From assembly GCA_003024985.2 (NCBI GenBank), contig PXIH01S0004901.1: a stretch of DNA of 11,061 nucleotides; one strand, 5' to 3'. Position 1 is the stretch's first letter. Every line of letters starts with the position of its first letter. The notes beneath the pieces were generated by a model. That model saw only the letters and a list, made by a program, of their open reading frames with translations. It was not told the DNA's origin and did not search any database. A program made the position numbers and the translations under genes. Source of the stretch: Euperipatoides rowelli (taxonomy: Eukaryota > Onychophora > Udeonychophora > Euonychophora > Peripatopsidae). This document shows positions 1 to 7,346 of the stretch, piece after piece.

Positions 1-2034
1 AAATAATAAGTTAAAAATAAAAATAAAAAGTTATTTACAAAATAATACTATTTACAAGGCGAATTAAGCAGCCATTAAATGCGCTATATTCGGAAGTATA
101 TTTTGAAAGCTATCAATTAAAAATAAATTATATATTCATTGTTAACAATATATTATAATGTGTAAATTATGGTGTAGAGGGGACTCCCTCTTTAAACAAT
201 TTTTTAAATATAGAGAACTTATAATCTTTTTTTTAATAAACATTTGATTAAATACTATACTCTATAGATATTTAATTCTGATATTTTTTCTTGTCTTTAT
301 TTTTTTTTTTAACTTTTTAACTCTTCTTAAAAATTTTAATAACCTTTTCTCATGTGTTATATCCTTTATTGTTAAGGCATTATAATAACTTACTAAATCT
401 AAATTACGATGAAAAGTATGTCAATCAATCTTTTTTCTTTCTGATTAAAATATTCTAACATCAACAAAAATAAAATTAACTTTAATATACATGGCCTAAG
501 CTCCATAGCCATTGAAAACCTGGATTCGAAAATCACCAAGTTGATTAATGGCTATATTTCTATTAATATACGAATCCTTTTATGTTTGTCTACAAAGGTA
601 AATCTATTCACACACCCTTATTCTGTCTAAAATGAATTTAACTTTGAGTTATTTGATGCAGCAAGAAGAATTAATCATCATTTCAATTTCAAGATTATTT
701 TATACTATATACTGTAGTTAGGTTCAGTATGTTCATGTGCTTTCTTTATTATTTTTAACTGCGTAATTTATGTTGTTCAGAAATATTGTCACTATCAGCT
801 TTAGTATGGCTTTATTTTATTTAACTTATTTTGTTTCTATTTTGCCATGTAGGAGAGCTTACAGCACTATGAACGTCACAAGGCATGTATTAGATCATCC
901 TTTATTATTTATTCTTTTATTTTATGCATGGATTTTGCTCTTTATAAACTAACGCTTGTTCCTTGCTCACAATACTTAACATTCTTGAAACTGCTATACC
1001 TTACTCAATGACCTACAGTCTCTAACAGAAATCAGGCAATGCTCTCCTGCAGCTTAACAAACAACATACTGCATTAATGCTATTTGAAGGGTAAATAACA
1101 GCTATGTTTTCCTTTGTTTTAAAAATTTAGTTGTATGTTGATTCCTTATGTTTTTGGTTTTTTTTTAATAATTACTGTTCTGGGTTTTGTTCATTTTATA
1201 TTAATGTCATAATAGAAAATGTGTGGACTACATTTAATTATGCACTTTCAATTGCTTAAACATTTACAGTAGGTAAGTATGTAGAAATTGTGTAGGTTTA
1301 AAATGTTATTCAAATCTCGAAATTACCAGACTACAGTATGTTTTTTTTTTAATTTGGAGAAATCAATAAAAATAGTTAATATTGAAATTAAAGTACTCTT
1401 GACATTTTAACAATATGGCATGTAGATAAAATCACTAGTGTTGGAAAATAAATGATTCTTTAGATGTTAGACTTGGTTTTTGTTGATGTTTTATTGGTTC
1501 ACCAGGGGGAGCATGTTCAAAATTAATTTAGTTCCTTAATAAAAAAAATTCCAATTTTCTTCTTTTTTTTTTTAATTAAAATTTTCTATTTTAATAAAAT
1601 ATACTCTGAAATTAAAGAATGAAAGAAATTAAAATGTTTACTTACATATTTATTAAAATTACTGGGAAGTCTGGCATTGTAAATCACCAGCTATTTTCAA
1701 ATAATCAGGTTCATAATAAATGTGTCCAATTTTTAGATTTAATAAAATTCATGTAAGAGAAGGACGTTTCATACAAATGTGTACACTATTTCCAAAATAT
1801 GACTATATTGGCTAACTTTAAAAAAAACAAATCAGCAAATAAATTAGACCGAAACTAAATTTTTATGAAAGAGAGAAGCCATTAGAGTTCAGACTAACCC
1901 ACTCCTCACTTGATATATTGCAGCCCACTTTCTCTAATATTTTTATGCTTGAATTTATGAGTTCCAATTGCAATAATTCAATTGAAATATAATGTTTATT
2001 AAATATGTAACAGGTCCTGGTTTTAAAATTTTTA
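1..2034. other. AT-rich non-coding stretch, no gene seen
   Basis: About 2 kb of AT-rich sequence with T runs near 300-310, 1341-1350 and 1563-1573. The only ATG-started frame of note (770-952, 60 codons) encodes a hydrophobic, low-complexity peptide rich in Phe, Leu and Ile. That is what T-rich DNA gives by chance, and no family is recognisable. A good splice-donor-like string, AGGTAAGTAT, lies at 1271-1280, but no open exon precedes it. I see no RNA gene or promoter architecture. Intron or intergenic DNA is the best description. Confidence 0.75.
505..555. repeat. Perfect 9-bp inverted repeat
   Basis: ATAGCCATT at 505-513 is matched by its exact reverse complement AATGGCTAT at 547-555, with a 33-bp spacer. 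The spacer contains GGATTCGAAA, which resembles a tRNA T-loop, but the acceptor, D and anticodon arms are absent, so this is not a tRNA. It could be the core of a small foldback element or a chance match. Confidence 0.45.
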
Positions 2035-2250
2035 AGCTATTTTTTTTAATGTGAAACACATGGTGGGCTTTTCTGATTCCTGCTCGTCATCCCTCACAAC
2101 TTCATCGTTTTTTATAGCTCTGCTAATCAGTAAATTTTTTAGCTCCTTTACTATCTAACTGTAAACATCAGGTTTCATAGGGGCATAGGTTGCCCTGTGT
2201 TGCACTTCTTCATATGTGACAAATGTAACCCATTCTGAATATTTCCTGTT
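2035..2250 (-). pseudogene. Coding-like remnant of unknown origin, broken by a stop
   Basis: Read on the minus strand from 2250, about 30 codons stay open and include the stretch VTYEEVQHRATYAP. A TAG at 2157-2155 then interrupts the frame. The same frame continues open for about 40 more codons, with a charged segment (NDEVVRDDEQESEKP), and ends at TAA 2034-2032. The composition is balanced and less AT-driven than the other frames here. I do not recognise the family. Possible sources are a decayed transposase, a retro-copied gene fragment, or chance. There is no start codon and no obvious splice context, so this is a tentative call based on residue composition and frame continuity. Confidence 0.25.
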
Positions 2251-2579
2251 TTAGTGCAGCTTTACAAAGATAATTTATCTTTAATCAATAAGGCTTTTAG
2301 CAGTGTTAGAACAAATTGGCTCTCATCATTAATATCATAGAATTGTCATTATCCGTACATAACAGAGAGAATACATTACCCTCTTGCTCCTGTCTGGGGG
2401 ATAGTTTGGACTACTTTTCATGTCTTGGCTGTTTAAACTATGTCTTATTTTTTTGTTGGCTAAATACAAAGGAATAGAAATATAGGTTAATTGAAATATT
2501 GTTGCATGATCCAATTTTGTCTCCTTTGCAAGATAATGCAGTTTTCCGAAAGTATAGTATGTCCTGTCATTTTAAATTA
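2251..2579. other. Non-coding stretch upstream of the Tigger element
   Basis: Apart from the palindrome at 2266-2282, this stretch holds no recognisable gene or repeat. The dinucleotide TA at 2578-2579 is the left target site of the DNA transposon that follows. Confidence 0.6.
2266..2282. repeat. 17-bp near-perfect palindrome
   Basis: AAAGATAA and TTATCTTT (8-bp perfect arms) flank a single central T. It is AT-rich and could arise by chance. No associated gene is seen. Confidence 0.4.
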
Positions 2580-2634
2580 CAGTACCTCCTCATTTTAACG
2601 GACCTCCATTTAGCGGATCTAGAATTTAACAGAC
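2580..2634 (+). repeat. Left terminal inverted repeat with subterminal iterons
   Basis: The terminal 23 bp pair with the right end. They are followed by three variants of one decamer: TTTAACGGAC, TTTAGCGGAT and TTTAACAGAC. The spacing of about 16 bp suggests repeated transposase contacts. The family assignment is inferred from the terminal sequence and the TA target. Confidence 0.7.
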
Positions 2635-2792
2635 AGAAATACAGTACAGTACCGTAATAATAAAAAAAATAGTTTGCCAGTATTCCTACAGATGGTGCAA
2701 TGCAAGAAACTGAATCACTAAACTGACTTTATTTAGATTGTTGTCACATTTGAGACAAGATAAAAATATCTTATACAGTACTGTACTGTAAT

Positions 2793-2870
2793 ATGGAGAC
2801 CAAAAGTGGAGAAAAGAAAAAGAGATTGTACTTAACTTTCACAAAAAAATTAGAATTGATTCAAAAATTA
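2793..2870 (+). pseudogene. Remnant of Tigger/CENP-B-type transposase N-terminus
   Basis: ATG at 2793 opens a frame whose residues 9-26 read KKRLYLTFTKKLELIQKL. This resembles the start of the CENP-B/Tigger/Jerky N-terminal helix-turn-helix domain, in which a basic K/R patch leads into 'LT...KLEII..L' (family knowledge). After residue 26 the frame runs into TATATACTGTA simple sequence and loses all similarity, ending at a TAA near 2946-2948. The rest of the DNA-binding domain and the DDE catalytic core are missing. It sits about 210 bp inside the left terminal repeat, a plausible position for the start of such a gene. Not functional. Confidence 0.55.
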
Positions 2871-2913
2871 TATATACTGTATATATTTATATATATACTG
2901 TATATTATAAGAA
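2871..2913. repeat. TATATACTGTATA simple repeat
   Basis: Alternating TATA and TACTGTA words fill this stretch and interrupt the transposase remnant. The word TACTGTA is palindromic apart from its centre and recurs throughout the element. Confidence 0.6.
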
Positions 2914-2953
2914 TCTTCCGTGTGGAGTGTTTTTTTTTATTTATTAATTAATT

Positions 2954-3111
2954 GTGTCCAAGTGATATCTGGGTCGTTTCAAGATGTAAATTACTTTCTT
3001 AATACGGCATTTACGTGGGATAACACTCATAAATGTTGTATTAAAACGAGGTGGCAGTTCGTTGAATTTAAATTACCTCTTGAAATATTCAGAATCGCTT
3101 GAACAAGATAA
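2954..3111. mobile_element. Possible small nested inverted-repeat element
   Basis: TGTCCAAGTGAT at 2955-2966 pairs with ATCGCTTGAACA at 3094-3105 (10 of 12). TTAATTAATT occurs directly outside on both sides (2944-2953 and 3112-3121) and could be a 10-bp target duplication. The flanking word is low-complexity, so this may be coincidence. The interior has no recognised coding sequence. A 60-codon frame from 2920 to 3102 crosses the left boundary and looks like chance. Confidence 0.25.
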
Positions 3112-3140
3112 TTAATTAATTATACATTTCTGTTAATTTG

Positions 3141-3480
3141 TATGCACGCTCTCCCCAGACTATAAAGGGAAGAGCTTGCATTCAAACATTGGATTAAGAT
3201 CGCATATTAGAAGCTGCTGCCCTCTAGCGACCAGTTATCTGTAGTTTATGTTTTATTATTTTATTTACTGTAGTTAGAGGGCAGTGGCCCTCTTGGATTT
3301 TATACCCGCCTCTGTTGTAGTATTATCACTACTTTATTGTACAGTATGAGGCTTATTATTTCCTTTATGTTATTCAATATGCCATAGAACCAGTCAATAA
3401 AACACTCTTTTCCGGCCAGCTTTATTCTGAAGTATCATTTCTTGGCAACAGCACACTTGTAGCGTTCTCTGCTGTTCTAA
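3141..3480 (+). mobile_element. LTR-like island inside the Tigger body
   Basis: This is a more GC-rich, complex-sequence block than its surroundings. In order it shows a 14-bp imperfect hairpin (3143-3156 with 3167-3180, 12 of 14 paired) whose loop holds TATAAA, a perfect 10-bp inverted repeat CTGCCCTCTA/TAGAGGGCAG (3217-3226, 3275-3284), and an AATAAA signal at 3396-3401. A TATA box followed about 235 bp later by a polyadenylation signal is the layout of an LTR. I could not find clear TG...CA ends with a target duplication, so a solo LTR is a suggestion only. It could also be ordinary Tigger interior or another non-autonomous element. Confidence 0.3.
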
Positions 3481-3497
3481 GAAGCGAGATCGCTGTA

Positions 3498-3612
3498 ATA
3501 TACATACTGTATATACTGTACTTATACATATAAAAAAATAAAAACCTCTCAAATACAGTACCGGTATACAGTACTGTAGGCTATACTGTACATTTATATA
3601 CTGTATATACAT
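3498..3612. repeat. TACTGTA/TACAGTA-rich palindromic cluster
   Basis: At least six TACTGTA or TACAGTA words occur here, including the palindromes TACCGGTA-like at 3557-3566 and ACAGTACTGT at 3568-3577. The outer part is flanked by the perfect inverted repeat CTCAAAT (3548-3554) / ATTTGAG (3614-3620). A 72-codon minus-strand frame over 3394-3612 is a by-product of this composition and not a gene. Confidence 0.5.
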
Positions 3613-3652
3613 AATTTGAGTGGATTTTTTTTATTTTTTTACACTTTTGCAA

Positions 3653-3721
3653 TTAACGGACACTCTGCTTTAACGGATACCCCCCTCCCCCCTATTGATC
3701 CATTAAATCGAGGATATACTG
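3653..3721 (-). repeat. Right terminal inverted repeat with subterminal iterons
   Basis: Read inward from 3721 on the minus strand, it begins CAGTATATCCTCGATTTAAT and mirrors the left end. Two more TTAACGGA motifs lie at 3653-3661 and 3669-3678 on the plus strand. A C-rich tract (two runs of six C with a T between) occupies about 3680-3692, so a G-rich strand lies close to the terminus. Confidence 0.7.
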
Positions 3722-4163
3722 TGCTGAAATTTGGTGTTCTTTCCTTAATGTCAAATTTTCAGTCTCTCTGAATTGAATTTTCTGGTGCTTATTGGTTTCT
3801 CAAATTTCGAAGTATATTCTTTGCATTCTTTTTAAAACTGTGATTGAAATACCTCAAAAGTTAGTAAATAAGTTTTGTGCTTAGGCTCTTTGCCTTATCA
3901 GTTTAGATGCTTACATATTTTCGCCATTTATTTGTCCATTAATGGATAATTGCAAACCTTACAATAGAATACAAATCACTATTGTCTCTTAATCCATGAA
4001 GATCTTAGTTCTGATTTCGCATCTTCTTTGTCATCCATTCCATTCACAATAGTTAGGATTATCATACTGTATTTTCAAACAATCATTCTGGGACATTGAA
4101 GAATAAAGTTGAAACCTCCCATCTATTTATTTTAATAAGCCTTTCTTTTTTTAGCTGCAAACT
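3722..4163. other. AT-rich non-coding stretch
   Basis: Sequence to the right of the Tigger element. I see no open frame, RNA gene or internal repeat beyond short A/T runs. Confidence 0.6.
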
Positions 4164-4290
4164 GGCAAATTTTGATATCAATTCTTACTAATGTATATTT
4201 ATTTTAATGAGTTATTTTTGTTTTTGTTTTAGTTGGCAAAATTATAACTATTTTTATTAACATATTTATTTTAATGAGTTATTTTTATAA
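4164..4290. repeat. About 67-bp tandem duplication
   Basis: Two adjacent units each start with GGCAAA (4164 and 4235). Each contains the same 25-base block, identical at 4195-4219 and 4262-4286, 67 bp apart. The first halves of the units have diverged and the second halves are still exact. This looks like a small tandem duplication, by slippage or unequal exchange, in AT-rich DNA. Confidence 0.65.
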
Positions 4291-4592
4291 CAATTGCTAA
4301 TTTAATATCAATTGTTAATAAATTAAAAACTTGTTTAGATTATACTCTACCATAACGGAATAAGGTTGCAATTAGCAAGATTTTTATTGCTAAAATAATA
4401 AAGTCAAAGTCACATGGAATATTATTCAAACTGGAAAAGGCATTCTATCCATATAGAAAAACCTTTTCTCTATCTAGACCCAAAACATAAAAGTTGGTTG
4501 TCCTAGATTTGAACCAATTTTTTCTGGACTGAAAATCAACACAGATCATTTAAAGTAATACCTAACTGTAGCTATGCTTGATAAAAGCAGTG
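4291..4592. other. AT-rich non-coding stretch
   Basis: No open frame of interest, RNA gene or repeat is seen. Confidence 0.55.
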
Positions 4593-4638
4593 TTTTTTTT
4601 TTTTTTTTGTGTGGGAACTGAACTGAGTTCCTGCACCT
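4593..4638 (-). repeat. Poly-T(16) joined to a short hairpin; possible retroposon 3' end
   Basis: Sixteen T (4593-4608) are followed by GTGTG and the inverted repeat GGAACT (4614-4619) / AGTTCC (4626-4631). On the minus strand this reads as a short GC-richer segment ending in an A16 tail, the form of the 3' end of a SINE or other retroposon. No clear target duplication was found and the body is too short to classify. Confidence 0.3.
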
Positions 4639-4639
4639 T

Positions 4640-5073
4640 TTTTAAAAAGTAATTTTTGAAAACTTGCACTTTTTATACATTTTGATATTTTTCATAAAAA
4701 ATTTGCATGATTTGATAGAATTGAATATTGATGCGTCAGTAAATTCAAACAAGATTTACTTCACCTACATTTAGATTAAATTTTTTTAAAAAAAGGGTAT
4801 TGGAATTTGTTTTTCTTGTCTTATTCTGAATTGAATTAAATTCAATATGTTTAATTTGTTACTTGACAACTTATGATCTGGAAAATTGTTTTTCAGGTTT
4901 ATTTTTCTCTTAGACTATTTGTTAAATTTTTATTTTCTGCATACCAGTATTTCATATTTTTATTTTTTTCGACCCATTCGTAACAAGATGAATAAAATAA
5001 ACAAAAAATAATAATACAATTTTCATAAATCGATTAAGCTACCATGTAAAGATCAAGTATATACTGAATCAAT
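4640..5073. other. AT-rich non-coding stretch
   Basis: Contains only short homopolymer-like runs. No gene or structured repeat is supported. Confidence 0.55.
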
Positions 5074-5093
5074 ATTATTATTATTATTATTAT
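5074..5093. repeat. ATT trinucleotide microsatellite
   Basis: About six uninterrupted ATT units. Simple sequence, likely length-variable. Confidence 0.8.
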
Positions 5094-5143
5094 ATTGTGT
5101 TTATTTAGAAAACAGTGAAAAATATACAAATGAGGTAAATTTG

Positions 5144-5182
5144 ATAAGTCCTTTTCCCTTACAGAAAGGATGGAGGACTTAT
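5144..5182. repeat. 39-nt imperfect hairpin
   Basis: ATAAGTCCT (5144-5152) pairs perfectly with AGGACTTAT (5174-5182). After a 4-nt internal mismatch, CCTT (5157-5160) pairs with AAGG (5166-5169), leaving a short loop. It is more GC-rich than its surroundings. Too short for a typical microRNA precursor. It may be a foldback remnant. Confidence 0.45.
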
Positions 5183-5585
5183 TTACAATAAAATAAAGAT
5201 ATGAAGAATATGGAAACTCAAGATATGCGGAAAAAAATATATGCGATCCGAGATGAATTGAGATAAAATAAAATAAAAGAATACAATGATATATAATTTA
5301 TACATCACTCACTGCTGATATCATTGAGAACATTAGTTATGCATGGTAAACATGATTGGTGCAGTAAAACAAAATGGCAAGATAGTAAAAAGTCTACGAC
5401 TTGCTTAGCTAAACTAAATGACAATGCAACGTTCACATTAAACTATTATTAAGTTTAACATTTAAAAAAATGACAGATTGGCAGCGTCTACAAATTTAAT
5501 GTTTTTGTTTTTTTTAAATAATAGCTCCCAAATTAACTCTACTTGATAACAATATATTGGACATTTTTTATACCACCTGTGTAAG
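5183..5585. other. AT-rich non-coding stretch
   Basis: No recognisable gene. A 62-codon minus-strand frame spanning 5462-5650 overlaps the start of the repeat that follows and shows no family features. Confidence 0.55.
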
Positions 5586-5864
5586 GGCACTAAGAGTTGA
5601 AATCTCATTTCAAAGGTATCGCCATTGTCAAAATATTTTGGTCTTGTCAAAAATATTTATGCAGTATTTAAAAAAAAAAACCTGCCGCATCAGATTCTTT
5701 TCGTACATTGATAAGTTTTTTTTTTCAGCTTAAAATTGTCAAATTCCAAAAAGTAGTATTTAAATTTGCAGAATAGTTATTATATTGAAAGTGCATATAA
5801 TACTAGAGATCAGAGCAAATGTAGGTGCCGTTCCTATTAGCTACATTAAGAAAATGAAGCGGGG
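5586..5864 (+). repeat. Dispersed repeat, copy A (diverged)
   Basis: This stretch aligns directly with 6748-7049. Shared anchors in the same order are GGCACT...AATCTCATTTC, GTCAAAATATTT, ATCAGATTCTTT (5689-5700 vs 6857-6868), TCAAATTCCAAA, ATAGTTATTATATTG (5773-5787 vs 6946-6960) and a 24-base identical block (5841-5864 vs 7026-7049). Between anchors the copies differ by many substitutions and indels, so they are old. The family is unknown. The shared block ends where copy B enters a G run, and here the sequence has an ambiguous base. Confidence 0.7.
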
Positions 5865-5865
5865 N
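5865..5865. other. Ambiguous base (N) at a G-run boundary
   Basis: The only N in the window directly follows GCGGGG. In the related copy this point opens into GGGGGGAGGGGG. Sequence after the N no longer matches the other copy. A sequencing or assembly problem at a G homopolymer is likely, and the sequence to its right may be wrongly joined or may lack bases. Confidence 0.7.
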
Positions 5866-6396
5866 TCAACAGTAGAGTCAATATCTTAATAAGGAGAGAA
5901 GGAGAGTATATTATATTTAATATTATGTCTACTAATTATTAAGTACATGATTCATTGAACTAATATTCTTATTTAAATTAATAATTAGGTTTAAGATTTT
6001 GCTTCTGTTTCCAATTGGTTGGGGGATAAAAATATGGAAAAATGGATTGACAAAATAAAAAAAATTTGCTTTTGAATTGCAATATTCACTAATAGCAAAG
6101 TTATTTTTTGTATAATGACAGTGACTAACACTGGAATGATGAATAGTTATAAATGAATTATGGAATTCATATAAATAATAATATTTATACATATCTTTTC
6201 TTCAGACATTCTATTTAGAAAAGTATTGTTGTTTTTTTGTCATAAAGGAAATTAAATTGACATCTTCAAGTTAATAACTTATTGAAAACAAATATTGCAT
6301 TATTATCAAATTGCTTCATGGTTATGTACCTTATTACATTACATTGCTTAACCAAACATCTTGAGAACAAATCTTAGGACCCATTCACAGTGACAC
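5866..6396. other. AT-rich non-coding stretch between repeat copies
   Basis: Contains an 86-codon minus-strand frame (5932-6192) rich in Asn, Tyr, Phe and Ile with no recognisable domain, judged to be chance. No other feature is seen. Confidence 0.55.
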
Positions 6397-6560
6397 ATTA
6401 TCCGAAGGTTACCTTTGGATAATAAATATTATTCACAAGGATATTTCCACCCATGGTTGAACGAGGATGAGCCACTATCTTTATTTTGGTTGTTCTGCGG
6501 TTGAGTTTTAATCAGTGTCCATGCAAACATGATCCCGGTTTAACTGCGGTTGAGCTATGT
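6376..6560. mobile_element. Probable fragment of a small DNA element with repeated CTGCGGTTGAG
   Basis: The block starts near CATTCACAGTGACA, contains the 6397-6423 hairpin, and holds two exact copies of CTGCGGTTGAG (6495-6505, 6544-6554). Between those copies lie CAGTGTCCATGCAAACATG and CCCGGTTTAAC. Words of this kind, short hairpins with CGGTT motifs, often occur at the ends of non-autonomous DNA transposons. I could not define both ends or a target duplication, so the superfamily is left open. Confidence 0.3.
6397..6423. repeat. Strong 12-bp hairpin with 3-nt loop
   Basis: ATTATCCGAAGG (6397-6408) and CCTTTGGATAAT (6412-6423) pair at 11 of 12 positions around the loop TTA. The single mismatch would be a G-U pair in RNA. 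It begins a GC-richer block running to about 6560. Confidence 0.6.
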
Positions 6561-6747
6561 TAAATTGATTTTAGTGAGTACTTTATTCCTACAAGGTATC
6601 CTTTTTTTTTTTTTGTTTAGAAATATCATAACGGAACAAAGTTTATTTCCTTATTAAAATACAATTTGTTAAGTTTAATCATAGCTTATGACAACATAGA
6701 ATAAATAGTAGTGATAGTTTGCAGTTTTGAAAAAGGTGATTCTATTA
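6561..6747. other. Short non-coding spacer with T13 tract
   Basis: A T13 run at 6602-6614 followed by GTTTAG resembles a 3' splice site, but the sequence after it does not stay open. No gene is supported. Confidence 0.5.
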
Positions 6748-7003
6748 GGCACTGAAAGTTTGAATCTCATTTCTGGGGACTTCCCATGTCAAAATATTTC
6801 TGCCGCTTCAAATGTTTTTTATACTGTTTTTTTTTTAATACAAATGATCCACCCATATCAGATTCTTTACGTATATTAAAAAGGCTTTTGATTGCTTTAA
6901 ATCAAATTCCAAACAATATAATTGCAATGAAAATAAATTGGCAGCATAGTTATTATATTGGAGGTGCATAAATATAATTTAGAGATCTGCAAGCGAATGG
7001 AAA
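6748..7003 (+). repeat. Dispersed repeat, copy B (diverged)
   Basis: Second direct copy of the repeat at 5586-5864, about 1.16 kb downstream, with the same ordered anchors. A 61-codon plus-strand frame (6786-6971) lies entirely within the repeat. It is not conserved as a frame in copy A, so it is not a gene. The repeat continues into the G-run units that follow. Confidence 0.7.
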
Positions 7004-7346
7004 TGGAGGTGCACTTTCCTATTATCTACATTAAGAAAATGAAGCGGGGGGAGGGGGTGTGGCCAAGCACCATTTCTGTTCACTACTTACTCTAGGTAAA
7101 AATCGTAGAAGTCATTCTTAACTTATTATAGGTGGAAGTGCACTTTCCTATTTGCTACATTATGAAAATGGGGGGGGGGGGCATGGCCAAGCACTATTTC
7201 TGTTCACTCAAAACAGTTGTAATTTGATTTTAATGATTTCTAATAATATTATTTTAATTCATTTGAATTTGTAATTTATAATCATTTGTTAATGAATGTG
7301 TTTTGTTTAAAAATCATGGAAGTCATTCTTGATTAACTTATTATAG
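7004..7346 (+). repeat. Two tandem G-run repeat units
   Basis: Unit 1 (7004-7131) and unit 2 (7132-7346) share the order GTGCACTTTCCTAT, CTACATTA(A)(G)AAAATG, a G run, GGCCAAGCAC, ATTTCTGTTCACT, and finally GAAGTCATTCTT...AACTTATTATAG. Unit 1 has G6-A-G5 (7046-7057) and unit 2 has G12 (7170-7181). Unit 2 carries about 85 extra AT-rich bases (roughly 7211-7305) between the two conserved halves. The first half of the unit is also the end of copy A, so the family has a modular structure. Confidence 0.7.

Larger units (their letters stand above)
2580..3721 (+). mobile_element. Degraded pogo/Tigger-like DNA transposon, about 1.14 kb
   Basis: The left end, 2580-2602, starts CAGTA with CCTC and TTTTAACGGA downstream. 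It matches the reverse complement of the right end, 3721-3699, at 18 of 23 positions. The left flank is TA and the right flank is TG, which fits a TA target duplication with one substitution. TTTAACGGAC-type motifs recur inside both ends (2593-2603, 2609-2618, 2625-2634; 3653-3661, 3669-3678, 3698-3707), as expected of subterminal transposase-binding repeats. CAGT-starting termini and TA targets are known for the Tc1/mariner pogo/Tigger group. A decayed transposase start lies inside (2793-2870). The element is well below the length of an autonomous Tigger, so it is a deletion derivative, probably with later insertions. Confidence 0.75.

Noticed and set aside
505-555. tRNA-like GGATTCGAAA inside an inverted repeat
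   Set aside because: Only the T-loop-like word is present. The other arms of a cloverleaf cannot be drawn.
770-952. 60-codon plus-strand open frame with hydrophobic product
   Set aside because: Phe/Leu/Ile-rich composition is expected from T-rich DNA. There is no domain, no supporting context and no second exon.
1271-1280. Consensus splice donor AGGTAAGTAT
   Set aside because: No open, coding-like exon ends here. Such strings occur by chance in 11 kb.
3394-3612. 72-codon minus-strand frame inside the Tigger element
   Set aside because: It spans TACTGTA simple sequence and the LTR-like island, and the Tyr/Ile/Val/Cys pattern follows from the repeat words.
5932-6192. 86-codon minus-strand frame
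   Set aside because: Asn/Tyr/Phe/Ile-rich, no recognisable motif, and lies in featureless AT-rich DNA.
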